A program made the position numbers and the translations under genes. The notes beneath the pieces are model-generated. The model was not told where the DNA came from. It made no database searches and saw nothing but the letters and a program-made list of their open reading frames with translations. From a virus, in IMG/VR virus record IMGVR_UViG_3300043803_001519, positions 1-53,318 of that record: a stretch of DNA of 53,318 nt, one strand, 5' to 3'. This document shows, one piece after another, positions 7,404 to 14,376 of the stretch (positions within the stretch are counted from its first letter, which is position 1; each line of letters begins with the position of its first letter).

Positions 7404-8107
7404 TCACTGCATGGTCCTGGTCGCGGCTCGAGGTCTTCGAGAAATGCCCTTACCAGGCGTACCTGAAGTTCTACGAGAAGCGCCCGGAGCCCGAGAATCC
7501 CAGGCGCGACGCCGCGCTTTCTCGCGGCACCCTGTTGCACGAGGCCGCCGAGGCCTACATCCGCGGCGAGCTCAAAGACGCCGACATGTCGCCCTTCAAG
7601 CGGGTGATGGCTGATCTGGACAAGAGCCGGGACCTGTTCGCCCAGGGCAGGGCCCGCGTGGAAGAGGAGTGGGCATTCGATGTCGAGTGGCAGCGTACAG
7701 AGTGGTCAGCTCCAACTACCTGGCTTCGAGTCAAGACCGACGTGTGCCAGGAACCCACTGACGACCTCACCGTCGGCGAGGTCATCGACTGGAAGTCCGG
7801 CAAGAAGGAAGGCAACGAGATCAAGCACATCCAGCAGGGGCAGCTCTATGCAGCAACTGCCTTTGTTTGGCAGCCCCAGTACGACGTAGTCTCGGTAAAG
7901 TTCCGCTACGTCGACCACAGCGAGAAGCTCGACCGCACTTACACGCGCGCCCAGGGCGCCCAGTTCCTCGATGCCTTCACCAAGCGCGCCAAGCGCATGA
8001 CCGAGGCCGAGGTCTTCCCGGCGAAGCCGAACAAGATCAACTGCAAGTACTGCCCCTACGGGGTAGCGAACGGAGACGGGTCGTGCCTGCACGCAGCAGT
8101 ACCTTGA
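7400..8107 (+). CDS. Cas4/RecB-like PD-(D/E)XK nuclease with Fe-S cysteines
   Basis: A 235-residue protein. It shows the RecB/Cas4 (PDDEXK_1) order: an early Cys in FEKCPYQAY (Cys16), GTLLHEAAE with the motif I His (47), VIDWKSGK (the D-x-K core, about residues 129-136), a QxxxY helix (QQGQLYAAT), and a C-terminal CKYC...C triad (Cys215, 218, 229). One N-terminal plus three C-terminal Cys is the 4Fe-4S arrangement of AddB/Cas4-type exonucleases. Likely role: DNA end processing in replication or recombination. It is coupled by ATGA to the gene upstream. Confidence 0.8.
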   Translation: MITAWSWSRLEVFEKCPYQAYLKFYEKRPEPENPRRDAALSRGTLLHEAAEAYIRGELKDADMSPFKRVMADLDKSRDLFAQGRARVEEEWAFDVEWQRTEWSAPTTWLRVKTDVCQEPTDDLTVGEVIDWKSGKKEGNEIKHIQQGQLYAATAFVWQPQYDVVSVKFRYVDHSEKLDRTYTRAQGAQFLDAFTKRAKRMTEAEVFPAKPNKINCKYCPYGVANGDGSCLHAAVP

Positions 8108-8358
8108 CCAAGGAAGCGGCCATTGAGATTCTTGCTGGCGTTGCCGCCGAGCAAGTCACTGAGCTCGTTCTCTTTGATCACGACGACTCCGAACTGCTCG
8201 CTTTTCTATACCACCTCATGTACGACTCCTACACCGACGAAGAGGCTGTCGCCCACGCCAACGACATCCTCGAGTCCCGACTCGATTCCATCGACGAACC
8301 GGAGCGCGATCTTGAGCTCGATTCCACCTCTCTTCTCCCACCAACAGGAGACGATTAG
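8104..8358 (+). CDS. small acidic protein
   Basis: TTG at 8104 overlaps the nuclease stop (TTGA) and is the only coupled start; 84 residues. The product is highly acidic (VLFDHDDSELLAFLYHLM, later EPERDLELD). It is probably helical and could be a regulatory or DNA-mimic-type peptide, but this is speculation from charge only. The 3' end overlaps the start of the SNF2 helicase. Confidence 0.5.
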   Translation: MTKEAAIEILAGVAAEQVTELVLFDHDDSELLAFLYHLMYDSYTDEEAVAHANDILESRLDSIDEPERDLELDSTSLLPPTGDD

Positions 8359-9688
8359 TCTCCTCCGGTCTTCGCCCCGGGTGTTCGACATGTCGGACCC
8401 CGGCACCGGTAAGACCCGCGCCGCCATCGAAGCCTTCGCCGAGCGGCGGCGCAACGGCGGCGGCAAAGCCTTGGTCCTCGCCCCGAAGTCGATCCTCCAG
8501 GCTGCCTGGGGCAACGACATCGACCGCTTCGCGCCTGGCATCTCCTACATGTGTTGCTACGCGCGCAACCGCGAACAGGCCTTCAAGCTCGACGTCGACG
8601 CCTACATCACCAACCACGACGCCGTTTCCGGCCTCGACAAGCTCCTGCCAGCGAGCTACTGGCGAGACTTCGACACGCTCATCATCGACGAGTCGACGGC
8701 CTTCAAGCACAACGGTTCGCAGCGGTCCAAGGCCGCCCGCAAGCTCGCTACCCGGTTCCAGTACCGTGAGCTCATGACTGGTACCCCGAACCCCAACAGC
8801 GTCACTGAGCTATGGCACCAGGCGTTCCTGCTCGACGACGGCGAACGGCTCGGCAAGTCGTTTTACAAGTTCCGCAACATGGTCTGCGAGCCGACCCAAG
8901 TTGGCCCTGCAGCCAACCACCTCAAATGGGCCGACAAGGAAGGTATCGAGCAGGCCGTCTACGCGCTGATCCAGGATATTTCGATCCGGCACAAGTTCGA
9001 GGACTGCGTCGACATCCCGCCGAATCACACCTACTCGGTCTACGTCGACCTGCCCCCCAAGACACGAAAGCTCTACAACACGCTGCTCGAACAGACCGTG
9101 CTCGAGTTGGACAGCGGCGCCATCACGCCCATCTCGGCATCTGCCGTCGCCACCAAGCTGGCCCAGATCGCCGCCGGGGCTGTCTACGTCAACGACGCCG
9201 CCGAGGTCATCGACGACACCCGCACCGAGGTCATCATGGATCTCGTCGACGCCCGCCAGAGTGTCGTCGTGCCCTTCATCTGGAAGCACCAGCGCGACAT
9301 GCTGACCAAGGCAGCGGAGGAGCGGGGCTTCACCTTCTCGTCGATCGACGGCGACGCCAGCGATCGCGAGCGCGCCAGCGCTGTCGCCGCCTTCCAGGCC
9401 GGCGACCTCCGGGTTCTCTTCATCCACCCGCAGTCCGCCGGCCACGGGCTCACGCTGACTCGCGGCACTGCCACGATCTTCGCAAGCCCGACCTACAACG
9501 CGGAGCACTACAAGCAGGTCTTCCACCGGATCTACCGTACCGGCCAGACCCAGCGCACCGAGACCATCCACATCATCGCCCGCGATACCATCGATGAGGT
9601 CATCTACGACCGCCTCGACGGCAAGCTAACGGCCATGCAGCTACTGCTGGCCTTGGCCGAGGCGAATCAGCGACAGGAGGCTGCGTGA
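8312..9688 (+). CDS. SNF2-family DNA helicase/translocase
   Basis: The probable start is TTG 8312 (GGAG 7 bases upstream), giving 458 residues that begin just before the Q motif (LFSHQQ). Walker A DPGTGKT has Lys34; motif II is IIDESTAFKH (about 127); motif III-like MTGTPNPN follows. The C-terminal RecA lobe has FIHPQSAGHGLTL and motif VI HRIYRTGQTQRTE (about 404). This is the compact phage SNF2 type without accessory domains. Likely ATP-driven dsDNA translocation in replication, recombination or branch migration. It is adjacent to two nucleases and coupled to 9685 by GTGA. Confidence 0.85.
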   Translation: MSSIPPLFSHQQETISLLRSSPRVFDMSDPGTGKTRAAIEAFAERRRNGGGKALVLAPKSILQAAWGNDIDRFAPGISYMCCYARNREQAFKLDVDAYITNHDAVSGLDKLLPASYWRDFDTLIIDESTAFKHNGSQRSKAARKLATRFQYRELMTGTPNPNSVTELWHQAFLLDDGERLGKSFYKFRNMVCEPTQVGPAANHLKWADKEGIEQAVYALIQDISIRHKFEDCVDIPPNHTYSVYVDLPPKTRKLYNTLLEQTVLELDSGAITPISASAVATKLAQIAAGAVYVNDAAEVIDDTRTEVIMDLVDARQSVVVPFIWKHQRDMLTKAAEERGFTFSSIDGDASDRERASAVAAFQAGDLRVLFIHPQSAGHGLTLTRGTATIFASPTYNAEHYKQVFHRIYRTGQTQRTETIHIIARDTIDEVIYDRLDGKLTAMQLLLALAEANQRQEAA

Positions 9689-9885
9689 TAGCGCTCGACG
9701 ACAGCTACTTAGGGTGGCGGGTCGAAGCCGTCGATTCTTTCGGCGAGAAGCGCCGCTTCTACGTCAGCAAATCAATGGGTCGGATCCCGGTCTTCCTTGA
9801 GCTCAAGACCCGGCGCTCGCTCGGCGGCTACGCGGCCTGCTACGAGTATCAATCCATCACCCGTCTCTACAGGAGGGACGAATGA
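9685..9885 (+). CDS. unknown small basic protein
   Basis: GTG start overlapping the helicase stop (GTGA). The 66-residue beta-rich product includes SLGGYAACYEYQSITRLYRR. It is coupled to the following gene by ATGA. No family is recognised. Confidence 0.55.
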   Translation: MIALDDSYLGWRVEAVDSFGEKRRFYVSKSMGRIPVFLELKTRRSLGGYAACYEYQSITRLYRRDE

Positions 9886-10298
9886 AGACTGACACCGCAA
9901 CCCTGCCCCCGCCTGTCGAGAACAGGCAGCCCCTCGCCCTGGGCGAGATCATCGCCCGGATGCTCGAGCTCCGGGACGCCAAGCGCGCCCTCGAGGCCCA
10001 GGTCAAGGACATCAACGAGGAGTTCTCCACCCTGGAGGCCCACCTCATCGTTGCCCTCGACGAGCAGGAGAGTACGACCGTCGCCACCAAGCAGGGGACT
10101 GCCAGCATCACCGAGACGGTGGTCCCACAGATCGTCGACTGGGACGCGTTCGAGAACTACGTGATCATGAACGGTGCCCTGCACCTCCTCCAGCGCCGCC
10201 CCGCCACGGCGGCCTTCCGGGAGCTGCAGGAAGCCGGAGAAGCGGTCCCTGGCCTCGAGCCGTTCACCAAGAGGGCGATTTCACTCCGTGCCAAGTAA
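9882..10298 (+). CDS. coiled-coil phage protein
   Basis: A 138-residue protein. A coiled coil spans about residues 20-60 (IIARMLELRDAKRALEAQV), followed by a small domain ending in LLQRRPATAAFRELQEAGE and PGLEPFTKRAISLRA. The C-terminal signature recurs in many phages next to single-strand-binding or recombination proteins (from memory). It is probably a replication accessory protein. The stop codon lies inside phased array 5. Confidence 0.6.
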   Translation: MKTDTATLPPPVENRQPLALGEIIARMLELRDAKRALEAQVKDINEEFSTLEAHLIVALDEQESTTVATKQGTASITETVVPQIVDWDAFENYVIMNGALHLLQRRPATAAFRELQEAGEAVPGLEPFTKRAISLRAK

Positions 10299-10315
10299 CG
10301 AGGTAACAACGTGAC
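10295..10315 (+). repeat. 8-bp-phased pentamer array 5
   Basis: GTAAC-GAG-GTAAC-AAC-GTGAC, three pentamers in 8-bp register. The first contains the TAA stop of the upstream gene and the third contains the GTG start of the next gene, so the array spans the whole 12-base intergenic gap. Confidence 0.6.
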
Positions 10316-10994
10316 AGCCAAGACCAACCTCCCCGCCAACATCGAGGCCCAGCTCAAGGCCCAGATGGAGGCCCTCCGCAGCCAGCTCCAGGCCCCCTCC
10401 AGCAACAAGATCTCGACCAGGGGCAAGATCTTCACGCTCCCCGACGGCAAGTCGAGCCCAGGCCCTCTCCGGGTCATCGTCGTCGACTTCGCCTGGGCGC
10501 TGGTCCACTACAAGGGCATCTACAGCGCCGCCCAGCCCCAGGGCCCGGACTGCTGGGCTCTCGGCCGGGACAACCCCGACTCGGGCAACCTGGTCCCCAG
10601 CCCGACCATCGTCAAGCCCTACGCGACCTCCTGCAACAAGTGCCCCAAGAACCAGTGGAAGAGTGATCCGCAGGGTAAGGGCAAGGCGTGCAAGAACCAG
10701 CGCCGGCTCATCGTGGTCGGGGCCGACGCCAACAAGGACAGCGAGCCGCTGACCCTGTACGTCTCGCCCGGCGCCCTCAAGAACTTCGACGGCTACGTCG
10801 CCAGCCTCGCCTCGACCCACGGGCTCCTGCCCATCCAGGTCGTCACCGAGGTCAGCTTCGACGCCAACCAGGCGTACCCGTCGCTGAAGTTCTCGATGGT
10901 CGAGAAGCACGCCCGGCTCGAGGAGATGTTCGCCCTCAAGGCGAAGGCCGAAGAGATGCTCTTCCGGCCGCTGGAGACCCGCGAGGCTGCGTGA
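10311..10994 (+). CDS. Cys-cluster protein, possible ssDNA-binding/recombination factor
   Basis: A 227-residue protein with GTG start. An N-terminal helical stretch is followed by a beta-rich core with a Cys cluster (CNKCPKNQW, then GKGKACKNQRRL), and a C-terminal helix (MFALKAKAEEMLF). The position between an SNF2 helicase and a PD-(D/E)XK nuclease, and the OB-like beta content, suggest a single-strand DNA-binding or recombination mediator role. This is inference, not a recognised match. The start codon lies in a phased pentamer. Confidence 0.55.
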   Translation: MTAKTNLPANIEAQLKAQMEALRSQLQAPSSNKISTRGKIFTLPDGKSSPGPLRVIVVDFAWALVHYKGIYSAAQPQGPDCWALGRDNPDSGNLVPSPTIVKPYATSCNKCPKNQWKSDPQGKGKACKNQRRLIVVGADANKDSEPLTLYVSPGALKNFDGYVASLASTHGLLPIQVVTEVSFDANQAYPSLKFSMVEKHARLEEMFALKAKAEEMLFRPLETREAA

Positions 10995-11422
10995 ACGAGG
11001 CCGGCTTCCTGACTAGTCTCAGGACGTCAGTAGCGAATCGCTGCTACTGGCTCAAGACGAACTTGCCGTTTGCCCGCGGCATCGCGGACCTGTGGCTGTC
11101 AGGAAGCCGGTCAGACTTCTGGCTCGAGGCGAAGTTCGCCCCGAAGCTGAGCCCGGCCACCGACCTCACCGACCATCGCTACTGGCTCACCAAGCCACAA
11201 CAGCACTGGCTCCTCGCCAGGCATCGCGAAGGTCGCCAGGTCGGTGTCCTCTTCGCCTCCGTCGCGGGGCCCAGGACCTACCATGCGATCCTGCTGCCGG
11301 GCGACGCCTGGCGGGATCCTATCCCCCGGGAGGGGTTCGCCGAGAAAGCCATGCCGGTCAAGGACTTGGCCGACTATCTGGTCCGTGTCGTTGGACACAG
11401 TGGGGAACTGCCACTATCCTAG
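10991..11422 (+). CDS. PD-(D/E)XK nuclease (VRR-NUC/resolvase-like)
   Basis: A 143-residue protein, GTG start overlapping the upstream stop. The core is GIADLWLSGSRSDFWLEAKF: Asp33 followed by the E-x-K triad (Glu46, Lys48), the minimal PD-(D/E)XK catalytic pattern of VRR-NUC or Holliday-junction-resolvase-like enzymes. A strand-helix region follows (HWLLARHREGRQVGVLFAS) with the expected position of a basic helix. Likely a structure-specific DNA nuclease working with the adjacent SNF2 helicase. It ends just inside a promoter-like sequence for the SspA gene. Confidence 0.7.
   Translation: MNEAGFLTSLRTSVANRCYWLKTNLPFARGIADLWLSGSRSDFWLEAKFAPKLSPATDLTDHRYWLTKPQQHWLLARHREGRQVGVLFASVAGPRTYHAILLPGDAWRDPIPREGFAEKAMPVKDLADYLVRVVGHSGELPLS
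11391..11420 (+). promoter_or_regulatory. possible sigma70-type promoter for the SspA-like gene
   Basis: TTGGAC at 11391-11396 and TATCCT at 11415-11420 are separated by 18 bp, at the 3' end of the nuclease gene and 36 bases before the SspA-like start. Each hexamer matches the sigma70 consensus at four positions. This is only a sequence match. Confidence 0.35.
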
Positions 11423-11455
11423 CGGGCGCTCCCACTTCGTCCAAAGGAGGGACGT

Positions 11456-12019
11456 GTGGCTTCTCCCATCGAGACCGCGCTCAGCGTCGGCATCGCGACG
11501 CTCTACACCCACCCCGACAACCTCGAAGGACACCGCCTCGGACTGCTGATCACCTACAAGCAGTGTCCGTGCAAGATCGTCACCGTCACCACCGAGGGCC
11601 CTCCAGAGGGCTTCGCCGTCGTCAACCCAGGCAACTACGTCCCCTTCTTCGTCGACCGCAATCTCGCCCTCTGGTCCCCTGACGCCATCGAGCAGTACCT
11701 CGAGGAACGCTTCCCGCATCCCACGCTGCTCCCCGTCGACCCCAAGCTCCGCGCCCAGCTCCGCCAGATGAGCTACGAGTTCCGGAGCTGGTACCCCATC
11801 CAGCACGACCGCTTCGCCCTTGGGGCGCTCCATGAGTTCGCTGAGATCCTCGGCGACGGTCCCTGGGTCACCGGTAACACCCGGACTACTGCCGATCTCG
11901 CTGCCTTCCCGTTCCTCTGGCGCTGGCGCACCCTTCTCAGGGAAGCCGGCCCGGCAGTCTGCCGGTACTTCACGCGGTCCGCTCCCCTCGGGGCTGCCGC
12001 AGCCGAAGCGGAGACGTGA
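11456..12019 (+). CDS. sspA-like: SspA-like (stringent starvation protein A) GST-fold regulator
   Basis: A 187-residue protein, GTG start 5 bases after AAAGGAGGG. An N-terminal thioredoxin-like domain (TLYTHPDNLEGHRLGLLI) leads to the SspA signature NPGNYVPFFVDRNLALW and then EQYLEERFPHPTLLPVDP. This closely parallels host SspA (NPNQSVPTLVDRELTLW; YLDERFPHPPLMPV). The Pro-His-Pro triad (87-89) corresponds to the P84-H85-P86 surface of E. coli SspA needed for phage P1 late transcription. SspA binds RNA polymerase holoenzyme and lacks GST activity. Likely role here: redirecting host RNA polymerase (inference). The C-terminal helical domain is somewhat short. Confidence 0.75.
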   Translation: MASPIETALSVGIATLYTHPDNLEGHRLGLLITYKQCPCKIVTVTTEGPPEGFAVVNPGNYVPFFVDRNLALWSPDAIEQYLEERFPHPTLLPVDPKLRAQLRQMSYEFRSWYPIQHDRFALGALHEFAEILGDGPWVTGNTRTTADLAAFPFLWRWRTLLREAGPAVCRYFTRSAPLGAAAAEAET

Positions 12020-12022
12020 AGC

Positions 12023-12361
12023 ATGGTCAACCGGGTCAGCACGAAGATCGGCCCTGACGGCAAACGTCTCCCCGCCGGCATCTGGTGGGACGCCAAGAAG
12101 AACCGCTACCGCGTCCGACTCTACAAGAACCGCGTCAGCCACCTCTGCGGCTACTTCAAGACCTTCCACCAGGCTACCAAGGCCCTCCAGGAGCTCAAGG
12201 TTCGCTTGAGCCACATCCCCGCCGTCCGGCGCCGCAAGCGGATGCGGGTAGGGCAGTACAACACCGCCCCCACGCACGAGGCGACCCTCGGCGGGCTGGC
12301 CAGGTCAATCCGTGAGCACCAGCTCATCGATCCCCTGGTGATGCAGCGAAAGGAGTTATGA
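12023..12361 (+). CDS. AP2-domain DNA-binding protein
   Basis: A 112-residue protein starting 4 bases after the SspA-like stop. Residues about 19-60 match the three-strand-plus-helix AP2/ERF pattern: GIWWDAKKNRYRVRLYK, then CGYFKTFHQATKALQEL. The C-terminal half is very basic (VRRRKRMRVGQ). Such domains occur in phage HNH homing endonucleases and integrases, but no catalytic domain is attached. It is therefore probably a stand-alone DNA-binding regulator, co-transcribed with the SspA-like gene. Confidence 0.65.
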   Translation: MVNRVSTKIGPDGKRLPAGIWWDAKKNRYRVRLYKNRVSHLCGYFKTFHQATKALQELKVRLSHIPAVRRRKRMRVGQYNTAPTHEATLGGLARSIREHQLIDPLVMQRKEL

Positions 12362-12558
12362 CCCACAGCTACTTTGTTGGCTACGAGGTCGTGCCTCTGC
12401 GTGAAGTCGATGACAGCTACGCCGTAGTAGCGGACGACGACACAGCAGATTTCTGGAGCCTCTACGGAGTGCTCCCTGGCGGCAAGCGAGTCTGCATAGG
12501 CGACTATTCAGACCAGCATGAAGCCAACTCCGTCAGGGATCTCCTGACCAACTCGTAG
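12358..12558 (+). CDS. unknown small acidic protein
   Basis: A 66-residue protein coupled to the AP2 gene by ATGA, with AAGGAG upstream. The sequence contains YAVVADDDTADFWSLYGVLP and a C-terminal helix. No family is recognised. It is the last gene before the terminator at 12574. Confidence 0.55.
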   Translation: MTHSYFVGYEVVPLREVDDSYAVVADDDTADFWSLYGVLPGGKRVCIGDYSDQHEANSVRDLLTNS

Positions 12559-12573
12559 CTACATCACCCCCTT

Positions 12574-12617
12574 GCGAAGGCCTCGACTGGGCAACTGGTC
12601 GGGGCCTTCGCTTTTTT
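12574..12617 (+). terminator. rho-independent terminator
   Basis: GCGAAGGCC pairs with GGCCTTCGC, extended by TCGAC/GTCGG, around a 10-base loop, followed by six T. It lies 16 bases after the stop at 12558 and ends the SspA-AP2 transcription unit. Confidence 0.9.
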
Positions 12618-12628
12618 GAAAGGAACGA

Positions 12629-13330
12629 ATGCTTGTCTACTCAGGTCCTTCCCGACTCACCGGTGATCCTGTCGTTGTACTTGCGACTGGTCTCGACCGC
12701 CCAAGCGCCAACCGAAAGACTGGGCCAATGGTCCAGACCTGGATCCTTCGAGCTGACATGGAACCCCGCGAAGCGATCAATCGATCTCACGATGACGCGG
12801 TGTGTGGCTCCTGCCCCGCTCGCGGAACCTGGTGCTATGCCTCGATTGGTCATTCGGGAGCTGCGCTGTCTGGGATCTATCGAGCTTTCCGCGACGGTCG
12901 CTACAGCCCTTATTCTCTCGACGCCTTCCGAGGCCGCGCTGTCCGGTTTGGTGCCTACGGGGATCCTGCCGCCGCCCCCGTCTCTGTCTGGAGAGATCTT
13001 GCCGGCGTAGCCCGGATGCACACCGGCTACACCCACCAGTGGCGTACCTGTGACCAGGCGCTCAAGGACTACTGCATGGCGAGCGTCGACTCCCACGAGG
13101 AGTACGTGCTCGCCAAGTCCATGGGCTGGCGCTGCTTTCGTGTCGTCGAGTCCTTTGACCAGAAGGTCAAGAACGAAGTCATCTGCCCGAACACCAGCAC
13201 CGGCATCACTTGTGCCGAGTGCGGGGCTTGCGATGGAGCCGGGCGCAAGCTCAAGGGCGACATCGTCATCGAGGTCCACGGCACCTCGGCCAAGAAGTTC
13301 GCCACCGCCCAGGCCACCGTGGCGGCGTAG
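12629..13330 (+). CDS. conserved phage Cys-rich protein
   Basis: A 233-residue protein; ATG preceded by AAGGAACGA. It resembles a family seen in many phages (DUF7227-type, from memory): VLATGLDRPSANRKTGPMVQ, a CGSCPARGTWCY cluster (about residues 60-70), and a second C-terminal cluster CPNT...CAECGACDG. The two clusters could bind zinc or an Fe-S centre. Its biochemical role is unknown to me. The gene starts 11 bases after a strong terminator with no obvious promoter between, so read-through or antitermination is implied. Confidence 0.65.
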   Translation: MLVYSGPSRLTGDPVVVLATGLDRPSANRKTGPMVQTWILRADMEPREAINRSHDDAVCGSCPARGTWCYASIGHSGAALSGIYRAFRDGRYSPYSLDAFRGRAVRFGAYGDPAAAPVSVWRDLAGVARMHTGYTHQWRTCDQALKDYCMASVDSHEEYVLAKSMGWRCFRVVESFDQKVKNEVICPNTSTGITCAECGACDGAGRKLKGDIVIEVHGTSAKKFATAQATVAA

Positions 13331-13392
13331 TAACGGGGCCAGTCCGGGCGCGGAATTTCCTCCATGGACCTTTCGCCGCGTGACCGGATCGG

Positions 13393-13410
13393 TGCCCCCG
13401 CAAGGGGGCA
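13393..13410 (+). other. perfect GNRA-type hairpin in intergenic gap
   Basis: TGCCCCC and GGGGGCA pair perfectly around a GCAA tetraloop. No U-tract follows. It lies immediately upstream of phased array 6 in the 112-base gap before 13443, and may be an RNA-processing, stability or weak termination element. Confidence 0.45.
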
Positions 13411-13412
13411 TC

Positions 13413-13441
13413 GTCACTTAGCCACTGAGTAACGGAGTGAC
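13413..13441 (+). repeat. 8-bp-phased pentamer array 6
   Basis: GTCAC-TTA-GCCAC, then TGA-GTAAC, then GGA-GTGAC: four pentamers in 8-bp register, ending one base before the ATG at 13443. The ribosome binding site (CGGAG) lies within the array. Confidence 0.65.
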
Positions 13442-13442
13442 C

Positions 13443-13661
13443 ATGCCGCGCATCTACGACAGCGCCAGCAACCCCATCGACTTCTGCCATCGCCACTTCC
13501 CGAAGAGCGAAGAGGACGCTTTCGACCTCTACGGCAACGGCGATGACGGTCCTGACGACCGCGGCAACTGCTTCGGTTACGACTGCGAGCATCCCGACTA
13601 CCAGGACAGCCACTATCGCTGTCACGTCTGCAGCTCGCTGCTTACAGCCCAGGACAACTGA
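13443..13661 (+). CDS. small putative zinc-binding protein
   Basis: ATG 13443 was preferred over an in-frame GTG at 13437 because CGGAG sits 6-7 bases upstream. The 72-residue acidic protein ends in CFGYDCEHPDY and HYRCHVCSSL, a C-x4-C plus C-x2-C arrangement with nearby His, consistent with a small zinc ribbon. Function is unknown. Confidence 0.55.
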   Translation: MPRIYDSASNPIDFCHRHFPKSEEDAFDLYGNGDDGPDDRGNCFGYDCEHPDYQDSHYRCHVCSSLLTAQDN

Positions 13662-13670
13662 GGAGACCTT

Positions 13671-13937
13671 ATGAAGCTGAACCACACGACGATCTGGAGT
13701 CGGATCGATCGCGGCTGGGATCCGGAGCGCGCCCGCACCACGCCACCCATTCGCCCCAAGGCTGGTCCGTCGCCGAAGGGCATCAAGAAACTTCTCCGGC
13801 AGCTCGGCATCCCGCTGTCGACGTACTACTCACGCCGTCACAAGGGACTCAGTCACGAGCAGGCGATCCGCACTGCCGCGAGCCGCAAAGGTGACTCGAT
13901 CAACGAAGTCATGAAGCGATGGAGGACAGCGGCATGA
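13671..13937 (+). CDS. small basic DNA-binding-like protein with duplicated helix motif
   Basis: An 88-residue protein, strongly basic, with AGGAGA upstream. It contains two copies of a similar unit: TIWSRIDRGWDPERART (about residues 7-23) and TYYSRRHKGLSHEQAIRTA (about 53-71). Each fits a helix-turn-helix recognition element of the type seen in phage regulatory repeats (S-R-x-x-x-G-x-x-x-E-x-A). Likely DNA binding (inference). Its stop overlaps the next start. Confidence 0.6.
   Translation: MKLNHTTIWSRIDRGWDPERARTTPPIRPKAGPSPKGIKKLLRQLGIPLSTYYSRRHKGLSHEQAIRTAASRKGDSINEVMKRWRTAA
13844..13856 (+). repeat. 8-bp-phased pentamer pair 7
   Basis: GGGAC-TCA-GTCAC inside the basic DNA-binding-like gene. 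A weak member of the dispersed array family. Confidence 0.3.
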
Positions 13938-14167
13938 AGCTCTACTTCGCCGAGTGGAGCAAGTCCGCAAACGTCCCTTGGCAGCACCGCTGGTTCCGCA
14001 CCGAGGATGAAGCGTGGCGATTCATCGACGAGCTTGTCGCCACGAACCAGCTCGACAGGTCCGAGTACAGCTACTTCTCGGTCCTGCCCCACGACATCAA
14101 TATCCCGACCAACTCCTGGATGCTGGTCGATCTGCTCAACCATCTCGAAGCGAGGCCCCCCGCATGA
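13934..14167 (+). CDS. unknown small protein
   Basis: ATG 13934 is chosen (GGAGG 8 bases upstream and ATGA overlap) over an in-frame ATG at 13919. The 77-residue soluble protein has an aromatic-rich N-terminus (KLYFAEWSK) and a helix with TEDEAWRFIDELV. No family is recognised. It belongs to a chain of coupled small genes running to 16,038. Confidence 0.55.
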   Translation: MKLYFAEWSKSANVPWQHRWFRTEDEAWRFIDELVATNQLDRSEYSYFSVLPHDINIPTNSWMLVDLLNHLEARPPA

Positions 14168-14376
14168 CTTCCATGACCATGGATGAGTTCCGCAAGGCCG
14201 TCGACCGGCGCGTCCGCAACATCGCGGCTGTCGGCCTCGACGATCTCCCCGACTTCGACCTCTACAACTACTGGTACGAAGGCATCGAGCCCGACGAGGC
14301 CAAGCTCGTCGCCAACGACGCCGCCATGGACCTCCTCGCCCAGGAAGGCTTCCCGGTAGAGGAGGGCGACTGGTGA
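14164..14376 (+). CDS. unknown small acidic helical protein
   Basis: A 70-residue protein, ATGA-coupled to the gene before and GTGA-coupled to the one after. It is acidic, predicted helical (MDEFRKAVDRRVRNIAAVGL), with a Tyr-rich centre (DLYNYWYEGI). No motif supports a function. Confidence 0.55.
   Translation: MTSMTMDEFRKAVDRRVRNIAAVGLDDLPDFDLYNYWYEGIEPDEAKLVANDAAMDLLAQEGFPVEEGDW

Noticed and set aside
11456-12019. Catalytic glutathione S-transferase
   Set aside because: The closest visible pattern is SspA (VDRNLALW, ERFPHPTLLP). Host SspA has a GST fold but no GST activity.
12023-12361. Integrase or HNH homing endonuclease (AP2 domain is common there)
   Set aside because: No tyrosine-recombinase or HNH residues are present; only the AP2-like unit and a basic tail are seen.
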